From the NCBI RefSeq assembly GCF_019635155.1, contig NZ_JAHBZY010000010.1, forward strand, positions 49,789-113,788: 64,000 bases of DNA. Reading direction: 5' to 3'. The DNA comes from Nitrosomonas sp. (lineage in GTDB: Bacteria > Pseudomonadota > Gammaproteobacteria > Burkholderiales > Nitrosomonadaceae). Both the position numbers and the translations under genes were made by a program. Positions 27,751 to 39,589 of this stretch are shown one piece after another. The notes below the pieces were generated by a model that had not been told where the DNA came from, made no database searches, and saw only the letters and a program-made list of their open reading frames with translations. How positions within the stretch are numbered: position 1 is the first letter of the stretch; the number at the start of each line of letters is the position of its first letter.

Positions 27751-28935
27751 GTGCGAGAAGTTGTCATACTAAGCGGTGTACGAACAGCAATCGGCGGTTA
27801 CGGTGGCTCTCTGAAAGATATCGCTCCTACTGATCTGGCGGCAAAGGTGGTTGATGAAGCTGTTCGTCGTGCTCAGGTGGATACTGCGGAAATAGGGCAT
27901 TTGGTTTTCGGGAATGTTATTCATACGGAAGCGCGTGATATGTATTTAGCGCGCGTGGCCGCCATACAAGGAGGATTGCCGCAGCATGTATCGGCTTTAA
28001 CCGTAAATCGGCTGTGTGGCAGCGGGTTGCAAGCGATTATTTCCGCAGCGCAGAATATCCAGTTGAATGATACGGATGTGGCAGTAGCCGGTGGTGCGGA
28101 GTCCATGAGCCGTGGTGGTTATTTGCTGCCGGCATTGCGCTGGGGGCAACGCATGAATGATGGCAGTACTGTGGATATGATGGTGGGTGCATTGATCGAT
28201 CCTTTCGATCGTGTGCATATGGGCATCACCGCTGAAAATATTGCATCGAAATGGCAAATAAGCCGTCAGGAGCAAGATACTTATGCGGTTGAAAGTCATC
28301 GTCGCGCAGTACACGCGAGTAAAAGCGGTTATTTTAGAGAACAGATATTGCCAATCGAAATTTCCAATCGCAAAGGAACAGTCGTTTTTGATACGGATGA
28401 GCATCCTCGGGAAAATGCGGACATTGAAAATCTCGCTAAACTCAATCCTGTTTTTCTGCGGGAAGGAACGGTTACTGCAGGTAACGCCTCAGGTATCAAT
28501 GATTGCGCTGCGGCATTAGTGTTGATGGAAAGCGGTGCGGCACAAAAGCGGAAATTAAAGCCGATGGCTCGATTGATTTCATACGGCCATGCAGGCATTG
28601 ATCCGAAATTCATGGGAATGGGGCCAGTCCCTGCTGTGCAAAGCGCTCTGCGGCGTGCGAATCTTAATATCTCAGATCTGGACGTGATCGAATCTAACGA
28701 AGCTTTTGCGGTTCAAGCGTGCGCAGTAGCAAAAGAATTGCATTTCGATCCGGAAAAAACAAACCCGAATGGCGGTGCTGTGGCATTAGGTCATCCAATA
28801 GGTGCTACAGGTTCAGTCCTTACAATCAAAGCCATTTATGAGCTGCATCGTACCGGAAAACGTTACGCATTGGTAACAATGTGTATTGGTGGCGGTCAGG
28901 GAATCGCAGCTATTTTCGAAAGACTTGATGCTTGA
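27751..28935 (+). CDS. Acetyl-CoA acetyltransferase (thiolase II)
   Basis: 394 aa from GTG at 27751, preceded by GGAG. Biosynthetic thiolase condensing two acetyl-CoA to acetoacetyl-CoA. Nucleophilic Cys89 is in NRLCGSGLQ; VVIESNEAFAVQA-like DVIESNEAFAVQ follows, the catalytic His is in GHPIGATGS, and the second Cys in TMCIGGGQG. It could feed polyhydroxybutyrate or ketogenic metabolism, but no phaB/phaC is near, so no narrower symbol is given. Confidence 0.93.
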   Translation: MREVVILSGVRTAIGGYGGSLKDIAPTDLAAKVVDEAVRRAQVDTAEIGHLVFGNVIHTEARDMYLARVAAIQGGLPQHVSALTVNRLCGSGLQAIISAAQNIQLNDTDVAVAGGAESMSRGGYLLPALRWGQRMNDGSTVDMMVGALIDPFDRVHMGITAENIASKWQISRQEQDTYAVESHRRAVHASKSGYFREQILPIEISNRKGTVVFDTDEHPRENADIENLAKLNPVFLREGTVTAGNASGINDCAAALVLMESGAAQKRKLKPMARLISYGHAGIDPKFMGMGPVPAVQSALRRANLNISDLDVIESNEAFAVQACAVAKELHFDPEKTNPNGGAVALGHPIGATGSVLTIKAIYELHRTGKRYALVTMCIGGGQGIAAIFERLDA

Positions 28936-28988
28936 AGCGAGTTTTAGTTTTTTGTCGCAGTTAAAAGCGCATTTAAAGGAATTCTACG

Positions 28989-29017
28989 TTGACTGTATAG
29001 CATTATTCGACTATAGT
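28989..29017 (+). promoter_or_regulatory. Sigma70-type promoter of the atp operon
   Basis: TTGACT (28989-28994), exactly 17 nt, TATAGT (29012-29017), placed 50 nt upstream of the preferred atpI start. Five of six matches in each hexamer. Confidence 0.8.
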
Positions 29018-29069
29018 TGCGGTTTTTTTAAGTGTAGCTATGCTGTCTGTCCAAGGGCAGGTGAAAAAC

Positions 29070-29450
29070 ATGTCTTGGATTAAGAGTAGGCCGCTTAAAA
29101 TAGTTCTTCGCATACAGTTGTTGACTACACTTGCAGCAGCAACCGTTTTCTGGCTTCTGATGGATATGCATAGTGCAATTTCAGCGCTATTTGGAGGAAC
29201 GGTAAACGTAATTGCTTCTGCAGTTTATGCAGTTATGGTGTCTCAACATAGCGGTTTTACGGCAGGTGCGGCGCTTAGGACGGCGCTCAGGGCTGAGGCA
29301 GTCAAAATAATATTGACGATCGGCCTGTTATGGATGGTGTTTAAATATTACGAAAATGTAAACGCATTTGTATTTATTGGAACATTTATCCTTGTTGTTC
29401 TGGTTTATAGTTTGGCGCTTTTGGTAGCGGACAATACAAAGTCAAAATAA
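29070..29450 (+). CDS. atpI: AtpI, ATP synthase accessory membrane protein
   Basis: From the ATG at 29070 (MSWIKSRPLK), which has GGGCAGG upstream, it is 126 aa. The in-frame ATG at 29040 is possible but would leave almost no leader after the promoter. Four membrane segments; sequence FGGTVNVIASAVYAVMV and the final pair of helices fit the AtpI/ATP synthase subunit I family, proposed to help c-ring assembly and ion uptake. First gene of the atp operon, 31 nt before atpB. Confidence 0.85.
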   Translation: MSWIKSRPLKIVLRIQLLTTLAAATVFWLLMDMHSAISALFGGTVNVIASAVYAVMVSQHSGFTAGAALRTALRAEAVKIILTIGLLWMVFKYYENVNAFVFIGTFILVVLVYSLALLVADNTKSK

Positions 29451-29481
29451 GATAAATTCATCATAGCGAAGTAGGCAGTAC

Positions 29482-30291
29482 ATGGCATCCGAAACAGAAC
29501 TTACTCCAACATCATACATTGATCACCACCTAACCTATTTAACAACGCAAGTAAGTAAAGGTTCATTCTGGGTTCTTCATGTTGATACATTGATCACCTC
29601 AATAATCCTTGGCGTCATTAGCTTTGGCTTTATATGGTTGGTTGTGCGTAAAGCGACTCCGGGAGTCCCCTCCAGAACTCAAGCATTCGTTGAATTGGCT
29701 GTCGAGTTTATCGATAACGAAGTTAAGAATACTTTTCATGGTAATCGACACGCATTGGTTGCACCGATGGCGTTAACCGTTTTTGTTTGGGTGTTGATGA
29801 TGAACGCCATGGATATTTTGCCGATCGATATCATGGCGTGGATTACTGAAAATATTTTCGGTATGCATAATTGGAAGATTGTGCCGACAACCGATGTAAA
29901 TACAACCTTTGCTCTAGCATTGTCAGTTTGGTTTTTAATGCTTTACTTTAATGTAAAGGTGAAAGGAATTGGCGGGTGGATGCATGAGCTTTTCTGTACA
30001 CCGTTTGGTAAGAATCCATTGCTTTGGATCTTAAATCTGCTATTTAATTTTATTGAATACGTATCCAAGCCTCTTTCTCATTCTTTGCGGCTATTTGGTA
30101 ACATCTATGCAGGTGAAATTATATTTCTTCTGTTGGGAATGTGGGCGGCAACAGGTGTGTCGGGGACCATTTTCGGGGCGGTTCTGGGCGCTGGGTGGGC
30201 AATTTTTCACATCCTGATTGTGACGTTGCAGGCCTTTATATTTATGATGTTGACGGTAGTTTATATCTCAATGGCGCATGAATCACATTAA
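29482..30291 (+). CDS. atpB: ATP synthase F0 subunit a
   Basis: 269 aa, five to six membrane segments. The stator half-channel subunit. [13 protein letters not shown] contains the essential arginine, and the C-terminal helix [15 protein letters not shown] is conserved. [12 protein letters not shown] in the N-terminal half also matches the family. First structural gene of the operon. Confidence 0.97.
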   Translation: MASETELTPTSYIDHHLTYLTTQVSKGSFWVLHVDTLITSIILGVISFGFIWLVVRKATPGVPSRTQAFVELAVEFIDNEVKNTFHGNRHALVAPMALTVFVWVLMMNAMDILPIDIMAWITENIFGMHNWKIVPTTDVNTTFALALSVWFLMLYFNVKVKGIGGWMHELFCTPFGKNPLLWILNLLFNFIEYVSKPLSHSLRLFGNIYAGEIIFLLLGMWAATGVSGTIFGAVLGAGWAIFHILIVTLQAFIFMMLTVVYISMAHESH

Positions 30292-30333
30292 AATCTAAAG
30301 CTTTTTTTGTTGTATTTTATTAATCTTTATTAG

Positions 30334-30618
<285 letters not shown>

Positions 30619-30655
30619 AAGTATTGTTGTTTCAATCTGAATTTATAGGCTTGTC

Positions 30656-31129
30656 ATGAATATTAATTTTACTTTAATTTCTCAGGCGATAGCCTTCTCG
30701 GTATTTATTTGGTTCACTGTTAAATTTGTTTGGCCACCATTGTTGCGTGCGATTGAAGAAAGACAAAAAACAATTGCAGATGGATTGGCGGCAGGAGAGA
30801 GGGGGCGCCATGAATTGGAATTGGCGAGCCAGCGTTCGTCTGATGTGTTGAAAGAAGCGAAACAAAGAGCATCGGAAATAATAGTGCAAGCTGAGAAGCG
30901 GGCTTCAGAAATTATTGAAGAAGCAAAAGTAGCTGCAAAAGAGGAAGGTAATCGGATAGTTACCGGTGCAAAAGCAGAAATTGAACATGAAATGTTTAGC
31001 GCAAAAGAAGTGCTAAGGCAACAAGTCGCTGAGATCGCGCTTGCGGGAGCGGCAAAAATTTTGCGTCGTGAAGTGGATGCAAAAGCACATGCTGAATTAC
31101 TTGATACGATACGGGATGATCTAAAATAA
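30656..31129 (+). CDS. atpF: ATP synthase F0 subunit b
   Basis: 157 aa. One N-terminal membrane helix (residues ~4-26, ISQAIAFSVFIWFTVKFVWPP), then a long charged coiled-coil peripheral stalk (EEAKVAAKEEGNRIV) and VAEIALAGAAKIL at the C-terminus. The stop shares one base with the atpH start. Confidence 0.97.
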   Translation: MNINFTLISQAIAFSVFIWFTVKFVWPPLLRAIEERQKTIADGLAAGERGRHELELASQRSSDVLKEAKQRASEIIVQAEKRASEIIEEAKVAAKEEGNRIVTGAKAEIEHEMFSAKEVLRQQVAEIALAGAAKILRREVDAKAHAELLDTIRDDLK

Positions 31130-31665
31130 TGGCGGAAGCAATTACAGTTGCCAGACCCTATGCAGAGGCGGTATTTAGGTTTGCCTTAGAAAATAAGGCG
31201 TTGTCTCAGTGGTCCAAAATATTGCAAATTGCTGCTGAAATAGCGGAAGACGATCAGATCAAGTTGCTGATAGGCAATCCATTAGTGCCGGTTGAGCAAC
31301 TGAGCGAACTATTTCTCGAAATTGGTGGGAAAAAATTTACTCCAGAAGCCCGTAATTTTATCAGACTGATAATTGAGAATAAGCGGATACTCGTGATGCC
31401 TCAAGTAAGGGATTTATTTGAGCAGCTAAAGGCGCAGCATGAGGGTGTATTGGACGCGAAGATCATCACGGCTTTCAAGCTAGAGAGCGGGCAGTTGAGT
31501 GATTTGGTGGCAGACTTGGAAAAAAAATTCAATCGCAAAGTTGAAGCTCAAGTGAGCGTAGACCCAGAAATAATAGGCGGAGTGAAGGTTGAAATTGGTG
31601 ATGAAATCTTCGATGCTTCTATACGTGGAAAACTTGAAGCAATGACCATTGCTCTTAAAAGCTAG
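31129..31665 (+). CDS. atpH: ATP synthase F1 subunit delta
   Basis: 178 aa. Connects the b stalk to the F1 head. Begins VARPYAEAVFRFA; the C-terminal GGVKVEIGDEIFDASIRGKLEAM segment is diagnostic. One-base overlap with atpF indicates coupled translation. Confidence 0.97.
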   Translation: MAEAITVARPYAEAVFRFALENKALSQWSKILQIAAEIAEDDQIKLLIGNPLVPVEQLSELFLEIGGKKFTPEARNFIRLIIENKRILVMPQVRDLFEQLKAQHEGVLDAKIITAFKLESGQLSDLVADLEKKFNRKVEAQVSVDPEIIGGVKVEIGDEIFDASIRGKLEAMTIALKS

Positions 31666-31677
31666 GAGTTAAATAAA

Positions 31678-33219
31678 ATGCAGTTAAATCCATCCGAAAT
31701 CAGTGAATTGATTAAAAAAAGGATAGAAGGACTAACAGATACAGCAGAAGTTAGAACGCAAGGAACCATAGTTTCAGTAACAGATGGAATTGTTCGCATT
31801 CACGGTTTATCGGATGTGATGCAGGGTGAGATGTTAGAATTTCCGAATAATACTTTCGGATTGGCTTTGAATCTAGAAAGAGACTCTGTGGGTGCTGTTA
31901 TTCTGGGTACGTACGAACATCTCCGGGAAGGCGACACTGTAAAATGTACAGGACGGATCTTGGAAGTTCCGGTTGGCGAAGGTTTGCTGGGTAGGGTTGT
32001 GAACGCATTGGGACAGCCCATTGATGGCAAAGGTCCAATTACAGCGGCAAGATCGGAACCAATTGAAAAAATTGCTCCTGGTGTGATTTGGAGGCAATCG
32101 GTAGATCAACCGGTACAAACCGGTTTGAAATCCGTGGATTCGATGGTGCCGGTGGGACGTGGGCAACGTGAACTAATTATTGGCGATCGGCAAACTGGTA
32201 AAACTGCGGTAGCGATTGATGCGATTTTGAATCAGAAAGGTCAAAATATGCTTTGCATCTATGTTGCGGTAGGCCAGAAAGCATCTTCAATTGCCAACGT
32301 AGTGCGTAAACTAGAAGAGCGAGGAGCAATGGAATATACCATTGTAGTCGCAGCGACAGCATCGGAATCTGCTGCAATGCAATTTATTGCTCCATATTCA
32401 GGTTGTACGATGGGGGAGTATTTCCGCGATAGAGGACAGGATGCACTCATTATATATGACGATTTGACCAAGCAAGCATGGGCGTATCGTCAAATTTCTT
32501 TGCTGTTGAGACGCCCGCCGGGACGGGAAGCTTACCCTGGTGATGTGTTTTATCTTCATTCTCGTTTACTTGAAAGAGCAGCTAGAGTAAGCGCGGCTTA
32601 TGTAGAAAAAGAAACGAATGGTCAAGTGAAAGGAAAAACAGGTTCGTTAACGGCATTGCCGATTATTGAAACGCAAGCAGGTGACGTTACAGCTTTCGTT
32701 CCGACAAATGTCATTTCAATTACTGACGGACAGATCTTCCTTGAAACGGATTTATTCAATGCTGGTATTCGCCCTGCAATCAATGCGGGTGTATCCGTCT
32801 CACGGGTAGGCGGTGCGGCGCAAACGAAAGTCATTAAAAAGCTTGGTGGTGGTATACGTTTAGCTTTGGCGCAATATCGTGAACTGGCGGCATTTGCACA
32901 ATTCGCATCGGATTTGGATGAAGCAACACGCAAGCAGCTAGAGCGCGGGAAAATGGCGACTGAGCTGATGAAGCAACCCCAATACGCAACTCTTAGTGTG
33001 TCGGAAATGGCGTTGACATTATTTGCCATCAACAATGGCTATTATGATGATGTCGAAGTGAATCGTGCTTTGGCTTTTGAGGCTGCGTTGAAGAGCTATA
33101 TCAAGGCTCAGCATGGTGCAATCCTTGATAAAATCGAGAACAATAAAGAACTGGATGCTGAAACAGATAAAGAATTGGCATCGGCGATTCAAGAATTTAA
33201 GCAAAGTGGAACCTATTAG
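31678..33219 (+). CDS. atpA: ATP synthase F1 subunit alpha
   Basis: 513 aa. Non-catalytic nucleotide-binding subunit. Begins [14 protein letters not shown]. The Walker A loop GDRQTGKTA is at about residues 169-177. [35 protein letters not shown], described here by its function as the Walker B region, and the signature [13 protein letters not shown] are present. 2 nt to atpG. Confidence 0.98.
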   Translation: MQLNPSEISELIKKRIEGLTDTAEVRTQGTIVSVTDGIVRIHGLSDVMQGEMLEFPNNTFGLALNLERDSVGAVILGTYEHLREGDTVKCTGRILEVPVGEGLLGRVVNALGQPIDGKGPITAARSEPIEKIAPGVIWRQSVDQPVQTGLKSVDSMVPVGRGQRELIIGDRQTGKTAVAIDAILNQKGQNMLCIYVAVGQKASSIANVVRKLEERGAMEYTIVVAATASESAAMQFIAPYSGCTMGEYFRDRGQDALIIYDDLTKQAWAYRQISLLLRRPPGREAYPGDVFYLHSRLLERAARVSAAYVEKETNGQVKGKTGSLTALPIIETQAGDVTAFVPTNVISITDGQIFLETDLFNAGIRPAINAGVSVSRVGGAAQTKVIKKLGGGIRLALAQYRELAAFAQFASDLDEATRKQLERGKMATELMKQPQYATLSVSEMALTLFAINNGYYDDVEVNRALAFEAALKSYIKAQHGAILDKIENNKELDAETDKELASAIQEFKQSGTY

Positions 33220-33221
33220 CG

Positions 33222-34106
33222 ATGGCTGGCAGCAGAGAAATACGAAATAAAATAAAGAGCGTAAAAAATACGCAGAAAATTACGCGCGCTATGGAGATGG
33301 TGGCGGCGTCAAAAATGCGGAAAGCTCAAGATCGCATGAAAAAAGCGCGACCATATGGTGAGAAGATTCGCAATGTCGCTGCACATATGAGTCGAGCGAA
33401 TACTGAATATCGCCATCCTTTCCTAATAGAACGCGATACGGTTAAGCGCGTTGGAATTGTTATTGTTACATCTGACAAAGGCTTATGCGGTGGTTTGAAT
33501 ACAAATGTGCTACGAAAAGCCTTGAATCAAATGAAACGCTGGGAAGCTGAGGGCGAGCAGCTTGAAGTTTGCTGCATAGGCAATAAAGGCCTAGGTTTCA
33601 TGAGTCGCATAGGTGCAAATGTGATTTCACAAGTCATTGCACTTGGAGATACTCCCGATATTGCAAAGCTCATTGGAGCAGTAAAGGTTGTGTTGGATGG
33701 ATACACACAAGATCGCTTTGACCGAGTGTTTATTTTTTACAATCGCTTCATCAACACAATGAAGCAAGAGCCAGTAATGGAGCAGTTACTGCCATTGACA
33801 GATGAGCGCATCCAGGGTGTGGAATCGGCGAATGAAAGACCGAATACCTCGTGGGATTACATCTATGAGCCTGAAGCGAAACCTGTGATTGATGATGTCA
33901 TGATTCGCTATGTCGAGGCATTGATTTATCAGGCTGTTGCAGAAAATATGGCATCAGAGCAATCAGCAAGAATGGTGGCTATGAAAGCAGCGTCAGACAA
34001 TGCCGGTAATGTCATTGATGAATTAACTTTAATTTATAACAAGTCTCGACAAGCAGCAATTACCAAAGAATTGTCCGAAATTGTCGGGGGCGCTGCAGCC
34101 GTTTAA
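33222..34106 (+). CDS. atpG: ATP synthase F1 subunit gamma
   Basis: 294 aa central rotor shaft. N-terminal [30 protein letters not shown] and C-terminal [28 protein letters not shown] are the paired coiled-coil helices; both are highly conserved. [10 protein letters not shown] marks the Rossmann-like part. Confidence 0.98.
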   Translation: MAGSREIRNKIKSVKNTQKITRAMEMVAASKMRKAQDRMKKARPYGEKIRNVAAHMSRANTEYRHPFLIERDTVKRVGIVIVTSDKGLCGGLNTNVLRKALNQMKRWEAEGEQLEVCCIGNKGLGFMSRIGANVISQVIALGDTPDIAKLIGAVKVVLDGYTQDRFDRVFIFYNRFINTMKQEPVMEQLLPLTDERIQGVESANERPNTSWDYIYEPEAKPVIDDVMIRYVEALIYQAVAENMASEQSARMVAMKAASDNAGNVIDELTLIYNKSRQAAITKELSEIVGGAAAV

Positions 34107-34128
34107 AATAATTTTTGTATTAGTTTAG

Positions 34129-35517
<1,389 letters not shown>

Positions 35518-35532
35518 TTTTTGAGCGAAATA

Positions 35533-35955
35533 ATGGGAACTGTTTTTCATCTAGATATTGTTAGTGCGGAAGAATCGATATATTCTGGACCTGTTGAATT
35601 TTTGGTCGCACCAGCTCAGATGGGGGAAGTGGGTATTTATCCACGGCATACGCCTCTATTGACAAGAATTAACTCAGGTATGGTTCGCATCAAAGCTCAG
35701 CTAAAAGATGAGGAATTGGTATATGTATCTGGAGGCGTGCTTGAAGTTCAGCCGGATGTGGTAACAATTCTCGCTGACACGGCGGTTAGAAGTCACGATC
35801 TTGACGAAGCTAAAGCAATTGAAGCTAAAAGAGCAGCTGAAGAAGCAATGAAGAATCGTGAATCCGAATTGGACTATGCAAAAGCGCAGGCCGAGTTGAT
35901 GGAAGCAATGGCGCAATTAGCCGCAATTGATAAATTAAGGAAACGTAAGCATTAA
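35533..35955 (+). CDS. atpC: ATP synthase F1 subunit epsilon
   Basis: From the ATG at 35533 it is 140 aa, matching the usual [13 protein letters not shown] start; an upstream TTG at 35521 is in frame but lacks an RBS. N-terminal beta-sandwich [14 protein letters not shown] and a C-terminal helical hairpin ([22 protein letters not shown]) that can inhibit rotation. Last gene of the operon, followed by a strong terminator. Confidence 0.95.
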   Translation: MGTVFHLDIVSAEESIYSGPVEFLVAPAQMGEVGIYPRHTPLLTRINSGMVRIKAQLKDEELVYVSGGVLEVQPDVVTILADTAVRSHDLDEAKAIEAKRAAEEAMKNRESELDYAKAQAELMEAMAQLAAIDKLRKRKH

Positions 35956-35972
35956 AAAATTTCTGATTCAAT

Positions 35973-36001
35973 AAAAAAGGCGACAATGGTCGCCTTTTTT
36001 T
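35973..36001 (+). terminator. Rho-independent terminator of the atp operon
   Basis: 12-bp stem AAAAAAGGCGAC / GTCGCCTTTTTT (35973-35984 with 35989-36000), 4-nt loop, T-run within and after the stem. The A/T symmetric stem could work in both directions. Confidence 0.93.
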
Positions 36002-36070
36002 GTATCTATTGAATGAATTTGTAATAATTAAACGAATAAATTCAAACCACCAAGCGCAATTTTAATCAAG

Positions 36071-37453
36071 ATGCATACAGAAGAAAAAAAAGTGAATGTT
36101 GTGATTCTCGCAGCCGGTGCGGGAAAACGAATGCATTCGATGTTACCGAAAGTATTGCATGAAATTGCCGGCCGATCTTTACTTCAGCACGTGGTCGATA
36201 GAGGGCGATCATTGATGCCAGATAAAATTTGTATAGTTATTGGTCACGGTGCGGCACAAGTGAAGCATTCAATGCTTGCAGAAGATGTGAATTGGATTCT
36301 CCAGGACCAGCAATTGGGAACTGGACATGCGTTATTACAAGCATTACCTCAGTTGGACGCGAATGGTGTTACATTGGTTTTGTATGGCGATGTTCCATTA
36401 ATCAGCCAAGGTACTTTGCAAAAATTAATGACTGTCTCTGCGGGTAAGTATTGTTCGCTGTTAACAGCCGTTTTTGATAATCCGTTTGGCTATGGAAGAA
36501 TTATTAGAGATTTTGAGACCGGAGAAGTGGCAGCGATCGTTGAGCAAAAAGATGCGACGGTGGATCAGCAGAAAATATGCGAAATCAATACGGGTATCAT
36601 GATGATACCAAATGTTCGTTTACATTCATGGTTACCAGAAATCAGCAATAATAATTCCCAGCGCGAATATTATCTGACGGATATCATTGCTTTAGCTGTG
36701 AGAGATGGCGTCGAAGTTAAAACGATTCAGGCAGATAATTATTGGGAAGTTTTGGGTGTTAACAGCAAGACTCAACTTGCCAAGCTTGAGCGCATTTATC
36801 AAGAAAATTATTCCAGAGAATTAATGGAAAAAGGCGTTAGGTTGATGGACCCGGAACGTATTGATGTTCGTGGGGACTTAAATTGCGGATCTGATGTTTC
36901 AATTGATATTAATTGCATATTTGAAGGTACAGTAACATTGGGTAACTCAGTGCAGATAGGTGCGCATTGCGTTCTAAGGAACGTCAGAGTTGCTTCTGGC
37001 GTCATTATTCAGCCTTTTTGCATGATTGAAGATGCAGAAATTGAAGAGGCTTGTAAAATTGGCCCTTATGCAAGAATCCGACCAGGGACAAAACTTGCGA
37101 GCCAAGTTCATATTGGAAATTTCGTTGAAGTAAAAAATAGTCAAATCGGTCCATATAGTAAAGCCAACCATTTAAGTTATATCGGAGATTCCACGATTGG
37201 TCAGCATGTTAACATTGGTGCTGGAACAATCACTTGTAACTATGATGGGGTCAACAAGTATCGTACAGTAATCGAAGATGATGTATTTATTGGATCGGAT
37301 ACGCAATTAATCGCCCCCGTAAAAATTGCCAGAGGATCAACGATCGGGGCCGGATCAACAATCACCAAAGAGACGCCGGAAAATCAACTAACACTATCAA
37401 GGTCAAAACAAGTCAGTATTGCAAACTGGAGGCGTCCAGAAAAAAAGAAATAA
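36071..37453 (+). CDS. glmU: GlmU, bifunctional GlcN-1-P acetyltransferase / GlcNAc-1-P uridylyltransferase
   Basis: 460 aa. Makes UDP-GlcNAc for peptidoglycan and LPS. N-terminal uridylyltransferase: ILAAGAGKRMHSMLPKVLHEIAG (residues ~12-34), YGDVPLIS. C-terminal left-handed beta-helix acetyltransferase: hexapeptide repeats, IGPYARIRPG, VHIGNFVEVKNS, CNYDGVNKYRTVIEDDVFIGS. Located after the atp operon, as in many proteobacteria. The 259 nt to the next gene hold no supported feature apart from a weak 5-bp hairpin with a T-run near 37568-37590. Confidence 0.97.
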   Translation: MHTEEKKVNVVILAAGAGKRMHSMLPKVLHEIAGRSLLQHVVDRGRSLMPDKICIVIGHGAAQVKHSMLAEDVNWILQDQQLGTGHALLQALPQLDANGVTLVLYGDVPLISQGTLQKLMTVSAGKYCSLLTAVFDNPFGYGRIIRDFETGEVAAIVEQKDATVDQQKICEINTGIMMIPNVRLHSWLPEISNNNSQREYYLTDIIALAVRDGVEVKTIQADNYWEVLGVNSKTQLAKLERIYQENYSRELMEKGVRLMDPERIDVRGDLNCGSDVSIDINCIFEGTVTLGNSVQIGAHCVLRNVRVASGVIIQPFCMIEDAEIEEACKIGPYARIRPGTKLASQVHIGNFVEVKNSQIGPYSKANHLSYIGDSTIGQHVNIGAGTITCNYDGVNKYRTVIEDDVFIGSDTQLIAPVKIARGSTIGAGSTITKETPENQLTLSRSKQVSIANWRRPEKKK

Positions 37454-37712
37454 AATATAATCGTGAAATTGTTCAAATTTACTGTGTTTGAAATTGTGAG
37501 TAAGATGATGAAAAAAGATTAAATGCCTTGCTAGTAAGTTTGCAAAGTATGAGTTAACAGCGATTCGGAATGGTGATCATTCGGGTTTTTAGCAATATGT
37601 TATTTTGGAAAAGGCGGAATTCAATGATTGAAGAGGTTCGTGCTGAACAATAATTGCTTCCGATTTGAGTGTTTTTGCTAATAAGCGATCTACAATTTAA
37701 GGATACTAATTA

Positions 37713-38441
37713 ATGGCTGGTCATAGTAAATGGGCTAACATCAAACACAAGAAAGCAGCGCAAGATGCTAAACGCGGTAAAGTGTTTACGCGGCTCATCA
37801 AAGAGATAACGGTGGCTGCTAGGATGGGGGGGGCGGATCTGGATAGTAATCCCCGGCTGCGATTAGCAGTTGATAAAGCGTATGATCAAAATATGCCAAA
37901 GGATAATATCGAACGAGCGATTAAACGCGGCAGCGGAGCTCTTGATGGAGTCGATTATGAAGAAATTCGCTATGAAGGGTATGGCATAAACGGTGCTGCC
38001 GTTATGGTTGATTGCATGACGGATAATCGTGTTCGTACGGTTGCAGATGTTCGTCATGCATTTACCAAATTTGGTGGAAATCTTGGAACCGATGGTTCCG
38101 TCAGTTTTTTATTCAAACATTGCGGTCAGCTGATTTTTGCACCTGGAACCGATGAAGAAAAGCTTATCGATGCAGCGCTTGATGGCGGTGCGGAAGACGT
38201 AATCAGCAACGATGACGGCAGTATTGAAGTGATTACTGCTCCGTATGAATTTATCAATGTGAAACAAGCATTGGAGAAAGCGGAGTTTAAAGCCGAGCAT
38301 GCAGAGGTTACTATGAAGCCTAGTAGCGAGGCATTGTTAGCTGGCGAGGATGCGGTAAAAATGCAGAAATTGTTAGATGCTTTAGAGAATCTTGATGATG
38401 TTCAGAATGTTTATACTACCGCATTGATTAATCAGGATTAG
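37713..38441 (+). CDS. yebC: YebC/TACO1-family protein
   Basis: 242 aa. [32 protein letters not shown]-type N-terminus (split families all start this way), then [12 protein letters not shown] and [19 protein letters not shown]. Family known as DNA-binding regulator or translation factor that relieves stalls at proline stretches. Placed directly before ruvC, the usual yebC-ruvCAB order. Confidence 0.96.
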   Translation: MAGHSKWANIKHKKAAQDAKRGKVFTRLIKEITVAARMGGADLDSNPRLRLAVDKAYDQNMPKDNIERAIKRGSGALDGVDYEEIRYEGYGINGAAVMVDCMTDNRVRTVADVRHAFTKFGGNLGTDGSVSFLFKHCGQLIFAPGTDEEKLIDAALDGGAEDVISNDDGSIEVITAPYEFINVKQALEKAEFKAEHAEVTMKPSSEALLAGEDAVKMQKLLDALENLDDVQNVYTTALINQD

Positions 38442-38465
38442 TTTTTATTTTGAATAGGTGAAAAA

Positions 38466-38984
38466 ATTCGCATTCTCGGTATAGATCCAGGCTTACGCAT
38501 CACCGGTTTTGGAGTGATCGAGAAAAATGGCAGCCATTTGACTTATATCTGTAGTGGAAGCGTTAAAACATGTGAAGGTGATTTACCTTCGAGACTCAAA
38601 GAAATTTTAGATAATATTCGTGATGTGATTGAGCAGTATCAGCCGGATCACGTCGCTATCGAGCAAGTTTTTGTCAATCTAAATCCTCAATCCACTTTGT
38701 TGCTGGGACAAGCGCGCGGTGCCGCAATTTGTGCGGCTGTAGCGAATAATTTACAGGTGGCGGAATACACAGCTTTGCAAATCAAACAAGCAGTTGTCGG
38801 TAAAGGTCATGCTAGCAAAGAACAAGTCCAGCAAATGGTTATGCGATTACTGAATCTAACGGCTCATCCGAGTTCTGATGCTGCTGATGCTCTGGCGTGT
38901 GCGGTGTGTCATGCTCATGGAGGGTTGGGTTTGGGAAAAATTTCAACCACGGGATATCGTATGAAGCGGGGACGGTTAGTGTGA
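38466..38984 (+). CDS. ruvC: RuvC, Holliday-junction resolvase, apparent ATT start
   Basis: Endonuclease that cuts Holliday junctions with RuvAB. No ATG, GTG or TTG lies in frame before the GTG at 38514, and starting there would remove the conserved GIDPG aspartate. Reading from ATT at 38466 gives 172 aa beginning (M)[10 protein letters not shown] and puts the catalytic residues at D7, E66, D138 and D141, exactly the known RuvC numbering. AGG of TAGGTGA lies 7 nt upstream. Alternative: a lost A in the A6 run just upstream would link a GTG at 38458 in frame. Last codons overlap ruvA. Confidence 0.9.
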   Translation: MRILGIDPGLRITGFGVIEKNGSHLTYICSGSVKTCEGDLPSRLKEILDNIRDVIEQYQPDHVAIEQVFVNLNPQSTLLLGQARGAAICAAVANNLQVAEYTALQIKQAVVGKGHASKEQVQQMVMRLLNLTAHPSSDAADALACAVCHAHGGLGLGKISTTGYRMKRGRLV

Positions 38985-39565
38985 TAGGGCGATTGACTGG
39001 CGTGTTGATAGAAAAACACCCACCGCACGTGCTGTTGGATGTGCGAGGTATTGGTTACGAAATTGATGTTCCAATGAGTACTTATTATGATCTTCCGGTA
39101 AATGGCACGGAAGTTACCCTTTATACGCATCTTTTGATACGTGAAGATATACATTTACTGTTTGGATTCGCAACAGAGCCCGAACGGCAAGTTTTTCGAC
39201 AGTTAATAAAGGTATCCGGTATTGGAGCGAGAACAGCGCTTGCTCTCTTGTCCGGATTGAGTGTACAAGATTTGTATCAAGCGATAGGCACTCAAGATAG
39301 TGCACGTCTAATCAAGATTCCTGGAATAGGGAAAAAAACTGCAGAGCGGTTATTACTTGAATTGCGAGATAAGCTCAGCTCTAAAGTGATCGATGCTGAA
39401 GCAATCTCATCTTCGTCGAGAAATGGTAGTGATATGCTGAACGCTTTATTGTCACTAGGTTACAATGACCGAGAAGCAAATTGGGCTATTGATCAAATTC
39501 AACCGGAAGCATCGTTAACAGATGGAATACGTCGGGCATTACAGTTGCTATCCAAAGAAAGGTAG
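38981..39565 (+). CDS. ruvA: RuvA, Holliday-junction DNA-binding subunit
   Basis: 194 aa from GTG at 38981 ([15 protein letters not shown]), overlapping the ruvC stop by 4 nt; the frame is open further upstream inside ruvC but those residues do not fit the family. Domain I (OB fold) through residue ~65; helix-hairpin-helix motifs [16 protein letters not shown] and [16 protein letters not shown] bind the junction. C-terminal domain III (residues ~150-194) contacts RuvB. Confidence 0.96.
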   Translation: MIGRLTGVLIEKHPPHVLLDVRGIGYEIDVPMSTYYDLPVNGTEVTLYTHLLIREDIHLLFGFATEPERQVFRQLIKVSGIGARTALALLSGLSVQDLYQAIGTQDSARLIKIPGIGKKTAERLLLELRDKLSSKVIDAEAISSSSRNGSDMLNALLSLGYNDREANWAIDQIQPEASLTDGIRRALQLLSKER

Positions 39566-39589
39566 CGTAAATGATAATGGAACTTTGAA

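Noticed and set aside
38514-38984. ruvC starting at GTG 38514
   Set aside because: This would remove the catalytic Asp and the GIDPG motif encoded in frame just upstream.
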